Source of the DNA: Spisula solida
Lineage: Eukaryota > Mollusca > Bivalvia > Venerida > Mactridae
Length of the DNA stretch: 64,000 bases
NCBI GenBank assembly: GCA_947247005.1
Contig: OX365947.1
Span: forward strand, 3,548,530 to 3,612,529
Reading direction: 5' to 3'
Below the pieces are notes generated by a model. That model did no database searches and had not been told where the DNA came from. It saw only the letters and a program-made list of their open reading frames with translations. Of the stretch, positions 35,052 through 47,600 are shown one piece after another; positions within the stretch are counted from its first letter, which is position 1, and each line of letters begins with the position of its first letter. The translations under genes and the position numbers were made by a program.

Positions 35052-35158
35052 ATGGAGTCTCCATCGTGTTACACATACAGTCTGTATCGTGTTACACATA
35101 TAGTGTGCATGGTGTTTTAGTATATATCGTGTTACACATACAGTGTACATCGTGTTGA
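35052..35158. repeat. degenerate short tandem repeat
   Basis: ATCGTGTTACACATACAGT or close variants occur three to four times with irregular spacing. Confidence 0.6.
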
Positions 35159-35175
35159 CTTCACAATATTTTTTT

Positions 35176-35252
35176 TCTGTCAGTCAAGTTGAATACAGAA
35201 TAAAAACACTGTCAAGACTGTGAACACTTACAGTTCATGTTGACTGACAGAA
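35176..35252. repeat. short foldback in presumed Mox B 3' UTR
   Basis: TTCTGTCAGTCAAGTTGA is answered by TCATGTTGACTGACAGAA about 40 bp later, giving a possible hairpin. Confidence 0.5.
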
Positions 35253-35475
35253 TCGTCCTATTAACTGGAATACATGCTCATATACCTTCCAAAACAAAAA
35301 TAACCTCCCGGAACATGGCTTCGAAAGCTTCCCATTAAGCCAGCTAACTTTCACACATTCTTGTCAAACGAGGACATCTATCATGACGTCATAGCTGTTT
35401 TCGTACAGGCAGCCAATCAGAAATGCCCGACCATTTCACATTTAACGATCAAACCAATCAGATTAGTTGAACAGG

Positions 35476-35646
35476 TCACGTGTTTCCCGTATCAGAAATG
35501 ACGTTTTGGTGAAGGTCATCAGAATCGGTAGAAGAAACATTTGGCGCCATTATAGGTTTTAAATGTCCGTCCACTTTGTCTTTTGCTAATTTAGTTCCTT
35601 TCACCCGTTTCCATTTCATGCGTCGGTTTTGAAACCATACTTTCAC
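35476..35646 (-). CDS. Mox: Mox copy B exon 3 (recognition helix and C-terminus)
   Basis: 171 bp, acceptor TATTTACTTTCAG, starting [17 protein letters not shown], continuing [18 protein letters not shown], ending SDTGNT and TGA. Same length as exon 3 of copy A. Confidence 0.95.
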   Translation of the reverse strand: MKVWFQNRRMKWKRVKGTKLAKDKVDGHLKPIMAPNVSSTDSDDLHQNVISDTGNT

Positions 35647-38600
35647 CTGAAAGTAAATAAAACATATTTACGTTAAATAAGCTGACAGAATATCATTTTA
35701 TTATTTGCTTTCAATGGATTACGGCGATTTTTCAGTGAAAATAACAGTGAAAATAACAGTGAAATTACCACTTTGTTATTTTCACTGTTTTAGAAGCTGG
35801 TTCCAGTATCGTTCAGAAAAAGAAACGTAACGTCAACGACGCCGGGCTTTAAAATGTAAGTTACGTCATCATGACGTCACCATTGTCACGTCGTGACGTT
35901 CCAATTTCGACGTGATTTTTCCAATTAGGCCAATTACGGTACCCTTTTAAGAGAAATTGAAGCATATAATAAACAGAAAATTTGTTGATTTTTGGTGAAA
36001 GATCAATTTTATTTCACTCGTGATCACATAAAATTATATTTTCACTCGTGTCTACGCCACTATTGAAAATATTGATTTTCTGTGATCACTCGGTGGAATA
36101 AAATACGATCTTACACCAAAATCAACAAATATCCTCTATATAACATTCAAAATGGCGAAGAGCAATTATCATCAGTGCGTTTCCCCGCTTGGATATAAAT
36201 CTTAACAGACATATCCAAAATTTTATGAAAGGGGGGAAAACTAATGCACATTTGTAAGAATACAATAGGAAATTTGGACAACGAAACATTGTAAATACAT
36301 CCATTGACTTGATTCTAATGAACGCATCGTGTTTCAAAATGGCTGCTAGTTTCTCACCAGTAAAACTGTTGGAAACAAAGGGAGTACAGTCATGTAGTGA
36401 CGTCATAATGTCCAGTCTTATGTCAGATGTCCTAAATATGACAGTGAATGCATTACGAGCACTCATGCACATATATATGGACCCATACGTTCTGACAAAG
36501 GTATTAACGGTCCAATTATTGCAAACCTTTTTAATTACAATGTACATATTATCAAAAACCAAAGTTTTGAAAGCTGCAAGCGTTCCTGGAATACTTTATC
36601 GGCATTGACTTGCCTCGAGAAATTGCTAATGCTCGTAAACGGTTGTGGTCATTATTCAAAGACATATTATATGTATTCTATTCTATTATGATAAATATTA
36701 CGTATTGTATATCGCGCAAAATTACTGTTTTCCCATACTGTCGTCAAATACTGGTTTGGAGGTACTTGGGAAATAGAAGAGCATTCGATATCGAACAAAG
36801 AGACTAAAATTCGGGCCGGGAAGTAGCGCTCAACTGAAACAGCCGAGCACAGAACAAATACAAACAACTCAGACCACAAGTACACGGGACAATGCCCAAC
36901 GCACAACTGAACGAGAAAATGAACTTAACCGCTGATAGTCCAAATATCAGCTGTCGCCAGGTCGAAAGTCCAAGTCTGGTTTCAGCTAAAAAATGAATGA
37001 CCTAGTTTCAGCTATGAAAATTGAATAACCTAGAGCAGAAAGATGCAATAAACACAGACACGGTAGAATGCATCAATACAGGATTCAGTGTTTCTCTAAA
37101 CCCAATACGACAGTTATAGTTCTAATGTGGAAATAAAAAACATCGGTGCGTCCAGTATCTATCACTAAGCACTAAACAAGTGTCTGCTTCCAAAATAAAC
37201 ATCATTAGGAAACTATTCAACAACGATACTAAGTCCAGCGAACTCAATTAGCGTCAACACCCTTTGCAAGATATTGAGCCAAACTTAGTGTGATCTAGTC
37301 GTCCATGATTTCAAAGACAGCGTAGATCGCAACAAGCTATAAAGACAACACAAAGCTGAAAGTGTAATTACAACATAATTATCTAACCAAACCAGTGACG
37401 TCACATAAATGGAATTTACTGATCAACAAAATAACCACAACCTTTCTGGTAAAGGCAGACACATCAATGTACAGAAATATTATCCTTGTTAGAAAAGTTC
37501 AACAATCGTTACGGAATATTCATGGAAAGCTTCTCGGAACACGTTTTATAAGTTGGAAGTTAATAAAGTGCATCACCATCAATTCTAATTCCAATAAATA
37601 TTGACAGAAAACATGATGAAATAATTACTACTGAATATTCATACAATTAAAAACTGAAAACTCACCCTCTATCGGATACAATGTTAAATTGATAACATGT
37701 GATGGTGGTATAGTAATTAAGGCATATTTGCACTACTTATTCATGTTGTCACTAATCATGTTTGACATAAGGGCCCCTCGTGACAGAAAGGGAACATTTC
37801 AATCATCACGGTATGTCTACATAATAATAATAATGTAATAATAATTTCGTTAATTTCAGACGGCATTGTAGGTTTTCTCATTGAGACCACATCAATATAA
37901 TGTACATGTAGATGATACGTATAGCGTTGGAGCTATTTAGTAATAATAATTATTATTATCATTTTCAACCACTCGGGTAAAGCTATTCTCCACAATTGGC
38001 AGGGTATGAGGAAGTTGGTGTCTGTAAAACAAATTGATTTTCAGCTTCTCTAACAAACATTTAAAACTAAAGACATTGAAAGTAAAGCATTTCGAACAAA
38101 TAGAAACCGCAGTCGTGGCATACCAAATAAGCAGTTTTAAGTTATGATGGTTTTAACAGTGATATTAATTAATTAATTAAACTTATATTACGAGGTGTCG
38201 AAATTATGAATTTAACCAAGTGTTGAAATAAGTAATTGTTTCAAATAACATCTTGGTAGTTTTAAAATAATTAGAATACCAGGCTGGAATTTTGGGGAAG
38301 TTTGGATATTAAGTATTAAGTATTACATGGTCTTATTTTACGTTGTAATGCTTAATCATCGTTACTGGGAAAAATAATTCAAAATGTGTTATTATCGAAA
38401 TCTAAAATATCATCGATATTAGAGGTCCGTGAATTAAGATCACCCAAGATAAATATTTTCCCAAATGGTTTATATATCGCTATATCAGACTCTAACTGCT
38501 CAAAAAAGTCAAAATCCGTTTGTTTTAGAACTGAAGATGTTTTTGGTAAAATGTAAGTATTACAAAAATATGCGTCTTCATTAAATTCAAACATACTTTT

Positions 38601-41600
38601 ATCAATTTTTATCCATAATACACCATTATATAAACATTTGCAGTCAGTGGAAATATACTATAAAACCAGAAACAATAGAACAATAGAGAAACCCCCTGGA
38701 TAGTAACTTGCATACTGTTTTATAGCTTTTGTCTTGTGTAAGAATAATGAACTATTATAACATAAAAGTTGATAATATTGAAAATTGATATTTCTGTCAA
38801 ATATACAATCCACTATAAATAAAGTCGTTATTATTATTATTATAACATTATGATAAAATTACTCGACATCCAGTGGATATGACATCATTTAATTATATAT
38901 GCTACTCTACACTGATCATATGGGTATTCTATCTGAAACCTACGATTGTCTTTCGTTTGGAATAAATTTGTTATCAGGTGTTTTCTGAGAAATAGTTACT
39001 GAAAGTTAACAATTCACGGTTAAAAAAATCTGTAAAGCCGCCATTGGTCATTCTCATACATCAGTGGTTAGTCAAGTTCCCAGATATCACAGGTGAAGAA
39101 TACTCTGGTGAACGAGAATGGCATTGGTGGAAATAGCGAAATCCATTACATTTAAAATCCATAATTTTGGTTAAAGTGGTCCTTTTTTAAGCCTATTTTG
39201 TTGAATAAATAGATGAGGGCATTTTTATTTTATCAGCCACATATTTATCATTTCTTAAATAATATTATTATATTTTTATTTGCATGTATTTTGTTTTATC
39301 ATATACACGTGTTTTAAATTCTTCTGTGAATATGTAGAGGCTGACTATGTAACTATGTACAACTCTATTATTATTTAAAAAAAACATCACTTACATAATA
39401 AACAAAAATATGTAGATTATGCCAACTTACAACAAATAAAATAAATAGAAATTCTTCTTTGAAAAATATACTTATTTCCTCGATTTGTTAACGTGTCCTT
39501 ATATACCCCTTAGTGATTTCTTAGTGATTTCTTAGTGATTGTTGATATGCAAATCATTTAGTATATCATCCATAACCAATCCACTACATCCTCTGAAAAG
39601 GTTAGTAAAAAAGGTAATTACCGGATTGACATTTATTTCGTCTTTTCATGTGTAAGTAACTGTGAATACTGCAACCTTCATTATGTCAAAACCAATATAC
39701 AAACCATTCCACAAACACACAATTTGTCATCCATAATTACAGTTTCTGTACTTAATTATATAGATTTTAAACGGGTGCCAAACTAAACACAAAAGCATAT
39801 TGTTTTTCAATGAAGATATTCTTTTTTGAAGATTTTCTATTCGTTTTATTGGTTGTTAAGTTGGCATATTTTACATGGAATTGTTCCCTAGGATATCAGC
39901 ATTAATTTCTAAAAAAACATTTAGGAAAGGGAATGTATTATACGTGACAACTGTTTGTATGTGTATGATCTTCTCATACAAATATGACAAAATATCATTT
40001 TAATCATCCTGACAGACACCATTTTATGAAGGGTTCAGTTTTGTTGCAGCGAACTGAATGTTTGCGTTTATATTACTGCCAATATGACAATACGTTAGCT
40101 TAAAATGCACATTAGGACACTTGGCGTACTGTTTTATGCAATTGTTCGGGATATCTTTAAATATTATTCGCGTACTATTTCTAATTATATACTTAGAAGA
40201 ATGCAAAGGGTACGGACATTATATTGAAAGCACCTAATATATTAGGGGTGATAAAGAAATAATATGAACTTGTTACAGTGTTTTTAACTTCAATAATAAT
40301 GTATCAATTTATAAACAGAGTTGCTGACCAAACAAATACATCACTGGTTTACATATATTATAACAAACGGGGTTGTCTCCAAATACAGTCCATTTGTTCA
40401 GGTCTGCCACTTGTATACATACAATTGCAATATCATAACATTGTATTTTTATTGTTTTAAACATTTTAATTAGAGAAAAATGCAGTGAAAATGAACACCT
40501 TATTCACTTAGCCACATACTAATGCGTACAATATCTATAAGAATAAGAAATTAATAAGAGAAATAGCAATGTTTAAGAACACCATGTTATGTAAACAAAT
40601 GACTGACCGGAGTAATCGAGTTATATCTCTTAAAGGTGCAGAATTGGTACTCACACATCACCTTAGTGGGAAAACTTTTAAAAATATCATGACTTAAGTT
40701 AAAAGTAAGTTTAAAAATTGAAGAATAGTTCATGATATACTTAAAATAATTGTATTATGCTACATTAATATTTCCGTAAGTGCTTAGATAAAACAGAACC
40801 ACAAAGCATCTTAGACAGAATTTCTTTTCAATGCAGCGATTTTAATTAATGAAGTTTTAGCCATTGAAACAACAGAAAAGTAATTCAAACAAAACATGTG
40901 CAGACTTCTTGGCAAAAGTACTTTTCACCAACATATTTTCTAAGTCCAGAAGGGGTGCTAATTATTTCAGAAAAACATAATGGAGTTATGGGTCCTGCTT
41001 AAAAAAAGTCAGGTATTGATGGTTAAAAGGCTTTGCATGTTTCAAAGCAATAACTTTGGTATTAAAGGGGAAAAGTTTGACAAACACAAAACTCATCCAA
41101 GATATTGCCTAGGTCCAAACGGGCCATAACAACTCCAAAAAGCAGGACAGATTTATGTGTCTTGCTTTACAGAGTCGGACATTTTTGGTGAACAAGTGTT
41201 GCAAGTTTCAAAGCAATGGTGTTGATAGTATAGGTGAAACATTGTCCTGAACATAAAACTTAACCAGGTTTTCCAAGTCCAAAAAGGGTTATAATCTTCC
41301 TAAATGCTTAACAGAGTCAGGTATTGAAGGTGAACAAGTGCTGAAAAGTTTCGAAGCAATATATCTAACTTTGATTGCTTAGGAGAAAAGATAAAACATG
41401 AAGCTGGTCCAGGGAACACCAGCGACAACGATAAGGTGAAGACAATAAGTCATCTTATTTTAAAAAACATCAGATGAGCTAATAAACTAAATGCTCAAAA
41501 TCGAAATAGTGCGCAAATTTGGGAGTATAATAGTATACATTGCGACGGTAAATGTCTGATGGTCTATTTTTTCTGGTAAAAACTCAGACATTCGTAACAT

Positions 41601-44600
41601 TTATAAATGTGAAGAGGGTTGAATCGGTTCGAAATAACAAAAATCCAACCAATGAGAATGATTACAAAACATTTGAAGGAAAAGAGGTTACTGAGTACAC
41701 TATGTGCAAAAAATGTGTTTACGAACATTGTCAATAACCAGGGTATGGGGATTCGAGGTATCTTTGAATGTACGTAATATTGGAATATGTTGCCATTCTA
41801 CCAAAGGGTATTTCATAGCTATCAATTTGATGATTGGAATGTGCAAGGAAGTATGTCGTCATAGGCACCATGCTCAGTACTTCATATGTGAGTTTACAGG
41901 AATGTGATCATTGCATTGTTTAAACTTTGTGGCTAAGCAGTAATGGTTGCTGGTAAAATCAACTTTTATGTCGGTAGGACAAGTACGTAAAGGTCAGTAG
42001 GTAACGTACTACAGGAACGACCAAGTTTTCGTAATACGGACACGACCAGGTTTTGGAAATACGGGCACGACCAGGTTTTGGACCGTCTCTTAAAAGCCCA
42101 GCATTGTTGTAGAATCTAAACTCTAGTTGTAAATACACATGTAGTAGTTTAGAACAACTTACTCGTATATATTTTATGCTGATAACTTATTTAATAAAGA
42201 AATCAGTTACAACTTGAGATAAATATTCCCATCACAACACAATCTAATATTATGCTTATAACTTGAAATAAAAAAGTTAAGGTGGGATTCGAACTAGTAC
42301 CAATAACTAATTAATTATACCATAAGATTACCACGACTATTAGGTCATTGTGGTGATCTAATAGCAGTGTATAAGATACACAAGGCAAGCTCAAGTACCA
42401 TTACATACTAAACATGTACACCAACATGCACGGTGAGACTGGGGATACTGGGCGTATCTGTCCAGAAGAATAGGAAAACTGTGATATATCACCTTCGTCA
42501 TCTAACAGCAATGGATGACATGCTTAAAAGATGAGGACAATAAGTTTTAGAGTGAGGTGTCTTGAGGCAAGTTGTTGTGAGCAAACTTATAACATTTGCC
42601 TCACGCAAATTCCAGCCAACAACCAAACGTTGCTAGTAGGTTTGAGCAACGTTTGAATCTTTGCCTCACTCAGATTCCAGCCAACAACCGCCAAATTTTG
42701 CTAGTAGGTAATAAACTTAGTATCACAGGTGCATATAAATAATAGAAAATATAACAATGCATCATACCTGTCTTTCTGTTAGATCTAAAGCTACAGCAAT
42801 CTCATATCGTCTCAATCGTGTCAGGTAATTGTGTAAATTGAATTCCTTCTCAAGTTCCCTAATTTGGTGTTTTGTGAACGCTGTTCTTTCTTTTCGGGGT
42901 TTCACAGATAAATCCAATTTGAAAGGATCACTGGAGTCTGAAAATAAGAGAGAATACTTTCGTATTTAAAATATGTATAATGCAATCGCCATTTCTTCCC
43001 CGGGTAAAATATAAGTTTCCAGAATTGTTTTATATAGATAATTTTTTAAGTATTACACATCATACCCCGATGATAAGAACAACTTAGTAAAAAGTGACAG
43101 TTGTTGTATTACCATCTTCGATAAATAGTTTGTTCATAACGAACATCGAAATATATAAAAGCTTTTTCAGCGATAATCATTGGGTATATACATATACATG
43201 TACATGTACTGGAACACATAACGTCATTTTCAACTCAAAGTTAATTTTCTAATTTAATGATAACCTTTATACATGTATTTAGAAGACAAGTTCCATTCGC
43301 GGTTACTTCTCATTCACGGTCATCCACATCCACCCTTTTAACATGCATATTATACTATTTTTGTTACTTAAGGGTCGTTACATGGATGTTCTTATAATGG
43401 CTTTAAAACATCTGACGACCATGTTTTTAAATTACATATATTCCTTTTGTCACATAACGTATTAATTTTAAGATCAGTGTTATTTTGTTATTTATCAATT
43501 CCATTCTTTACTTCATGTTATCATTTGTTGCAATCATTTAAAATCTAAAAATGAATGGTTATACATTTAATAGCGTTCTATATATAATTTTTATTTCCAC
43601 TGTTAAGTGATTTACATGTAATATGGGAACATATTTGTTATTATCTTTTTGTAAAGGGGCTGTTCCGAATTTGTCATACATTGCAACATATAGATTACAA
43701 ATATTTGTTTTAATATTTTAAATAAATGAGCTAAATGTCGGACGTTTTATGAAAGCCTCTGATACACAAAATCAAGTCGGTGAAACCATTTAATCGAATA
43801 TTTTTAATTTCACCGAAACATCGAGAAATTTCAGAAATATTGTAAAACATTTGGTTTTCTGACGATTTCTAGCGCGGAGCAATGACTTCTGTACGATTTC
43901 TCGCGCGGTGCGATGACTTGTGATTAACGGCTAATTGTTAAATTTTGTATTGTGTTTACCGGATATCATTCAATGCGGCAACACACCAATAAATCATATT
44001 TGAGAAATGCTCATTACAAGTCATTTTACGGGGTACTCAACATTATTCAACTGACAAACAAGCGAACCTTTCCTCTCGCCACAAACACTACAGCTATCGT
44101 CAAGATAGGGCAATGCTAGGATCTTTCGCGCTTTTAATGAGCGTTTCCATGAAGTATATAAACAAACGTGATATTATTTTGGCTGTAAGCTTCTAAACAT
44201 TGTAGGAGTTTAGATTGAAAAACCAGATTTTGTCCGTCATCGTAAGCGCAGTGATACAGATTAAATTACGCTTAGTTGTAACCCGACTCGGATAATCTTA
44301 CGCATGAAAAAAATGAAAATATGTCAGTTATGAGAAAAGGGTTTGGGTTTGGATCGAAATAACTGATTGTGATGTGTACTTCTACCTTCACACTGACTTT
44401 ATGCGGAAACTGATAAAATACTAGTATTTATCTATAGATATTTAGTATAAACGTGTGATTTATTTAAAAACGATTATTTCTATAGTTCATTGCTACTAAC
44501 CAGGACTAGATTCTAGTATAGAACCATTAAAGCACACACTCAGGGTAATACCATCCAAAATATATATTAAATAGACAATCAGACAGGGCAGCACTCAAAT

Positions 44601-47600
44601 TAACCAGCCTCGCACAGAAAATATAAAAAAACAGCACATACCACAATGACACGGCCAAATAAAACCATTGGACGGGGAAAATAAATGGGGTTACCCTTCT
44701 GGGGCCCGAAAAAACAACAACAAAAACAACAATGACACGGCCCAGTGCCTAACACATAACTGAACGAGAAAATCAACTTAACCGCTGAAAGTCCAAGTTT
44801 CAACTGTCAAAAAGCTGAAAGACCTAGCACGGACTTATACGAGGTGTGTGTTGTGGAGTATATATAGTAAAATCTCATTTAAACACCACATCAAATTAAT
44901 TATTTTTTGATTAAGGAGAAAGTTTTCAGCCCATTCTGAGCTTTGCTCTAACCTCATTGTTAAAAGAAGATCATATTAAGTCAGACAGGGATGGCAGCAC
45001 TCAACTTAACCAGCTGAGCACAGAAAATATTAAAAAACACATACAAGGCACAATGCCCAACTGAACCAACTGAGCACAGAAAACATAAAACACATACAAG
45101 GCACAATGCCCAACTAAACAATTAAAGATCCGCCCAAGTCTAAGCTGGTGAAAAGTAGAATGAATAAGTTTCATGAATTAAAGCGCAATGCCCTAGCCGA
45201 ATGACCCAGTTCCAGCAGTAAAACGGCTATAATTCCTAGTTTTATCTGTCAGAAATCCTAAAACGAAGAAGTGACCTACTCACACACACAACCCAGTAAA
45301 ATACCAGTTTTTAAGCCTACCGTCCCAGAAGTGGTTTGATTAACCATGTTTTAAGCGGGCCACAATACATGGTTAAAACACGAAAACAAGTTTTTCTATA
45401 GCATACAGAAAATTCAACATAGTACCCACTCTCCAACCACTCATACCAAACATTTGATCACAGTCTCGCAGTGTTACAGTTACTTTGTATGCGATTGGGA
45501 GCATCTTATAAACTATGATGACCCCCCCCCCCCCGGGATAAAACGGGTGGGATGAAAAGGACTGGTGTCGCCAACAAGTCACTAAATCATTCTTATAAAT
45601 ATAGTTTTGTACATGTTTACCTAGAAACAGGTTGCATTGATATAGGTTTCTCTATCAAATGACGTCAAAGAAAAGAAGTATATTTGGACTCACAGACTCG
45701 ACACTTACAGCAATATCCCAACAGACACTCACATTAAAGATCGTGTTTCCATAAAACTGTGTTTATCCATGTATGCTGTAGGTTTCTATTTTATTAGCGG
45801 AATCAGTTTGCAGTTTACAGAAAGGCATTAACGAAGCTTTAAGAACATATTGCAACCGATGGACGATAAACAAAGATAAATTTAAGTAGAATATTTTAGA
45901 AAGGGCAGTCCTCTACTATACCAGAAATTTAACTTTTCTGTACGATTCTGTTCTTGAAAGTGTGAACAAAGTTACTTCATTGGTATAGATATCACTTGTT
46001 GTGGTTCAATTAGTGAGGCAAAGTTAAACTTACAAAGCCAAGTTCAAGTTAAAATTATGTATAAAAGATTTTATATTATATTATATAATTGTACATTAAC
46101 TGATAAACACGACATTCCCATTGCCAAGATGGGAAGTATGCTATCCAAATTGAGATGGTGGGTGGGTGGGATGGGTATTAAGCAAAAAATAATTATTAAA
46201 GGTTGTGTGAGGGGACTTTTCCTTATACAGGGTAGCAATACCATGTGGCGTTTGGCTACAGTTACAAGAGGAAATTTGTAAACATTGGAACACAAATATA
46301 GCCATAAGTATTTTATTTCTTCATCGATTTCTATAAAATATACGACATGCTAAAGAGCAAAGTATTTGCTTTCCGTGAAATATATCTTTTTCAGCAGTTT
46401 TACCGATTTTTTCATTACCCTGTGAAACCTACACGTTTCACGGGTTCACAAGGTAATGGACAAAACGACACAGCCGCTGAAAAAGATTTTATTTTTGATG
46501 GAAAGCAAATAATTGTCCCCTTAGCGTGGCGTATATTTCATAGAAATTGATGAAGAAGTAAAAATACTTATGGCTATTTTATTTTCCAATGTTTACAAAT
46601 TTCTTCTTGTAACTGTAGTCAAAAGTCAAGTGGTATTGCTACACTGTTATAGCTGTACTATATCAGTGGAATGTGCTGTAAAAGAAGTGTTCCTATTTTG
46701 AATGGCAAGCGTGACGTGTAGGATAGCCCTTGTTGACTGACAGTTGGAATAACTAAACGCCGGTTTGTCCGACAGTATGAGGAACGTGCAGGATTACACA
46801 TAGGTCGTATATACCCATCTCCTAGGACAATATCCTTTTTATTAATAAGTAAACATTTAGAATAAAAACACATTCAGTTCGTGCAGAATTCAATGATGCA
46901 CTAGGAAAACGTGTACAATTCCACGTTAGAATTGGTAACCGAATGCCCCCGGAATGCCGCGACAACATTCGATACCATATCATATCGTCAATGATATAAG
47001 AGTTAGTGTTGTATAAATCGTTTAATCAGGCTAGTCACCTGTTGACATAATAATGTGCATATGGACATTGTAATTTCTCTTATTAATTCTTAATTTGACG
47101 CAGATATTGTATATATGAGTGTATTGCTTGATACATAAGGGATTGGTTTTCACTGCCGTTTAATCCGAATAAACGTTTTAAACAATGCAAATGCTTTGTT
47201 TTTGATATTACTTTTGTTGGTACACCAGTGACAGACCTGAATAAACGGACTATTCGTGTATACCTCTTAACAAATATAGATAATTATACATGTATGCCTA
47301 GTATTTGATAAAGAATACACTTACTTAAAAATACTTAAGTTCAACAAAAATGAGATTTTATTAGCTGTGTGAAGTTGGCTCGACATACGACATTCAAAAA
47401 TTCGAATGTCGTGAAGCACGACATACGACTTTGGACGACATTTGTCAAGAACCGAATGTCGTGACCACGACATAAGGCATTGAACAACATTCAAAAATGC
47501 ATCATTTTAAATATGATAGAAAATGAATTAGCATCAATTATCTAATAGGAATTACAGTTATTATGACCACTGGGGTATACCGTACACCGGATATTGCTAG

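Noticed and set aside
36122..36608. Overlapping long frames on both strands (146 and 99 aa)
   Set aside because: They lie in Mox B intron 2, mirror each other, show no domain and have no convincing splice or promoter context.
36309..42767. A third Mox-like exon between copy B exons 2 and 3
   Set aside because: I looked for further homeodomain-like words (WFQNRR, RRYEIA) on both strands outside the six exons and found none.
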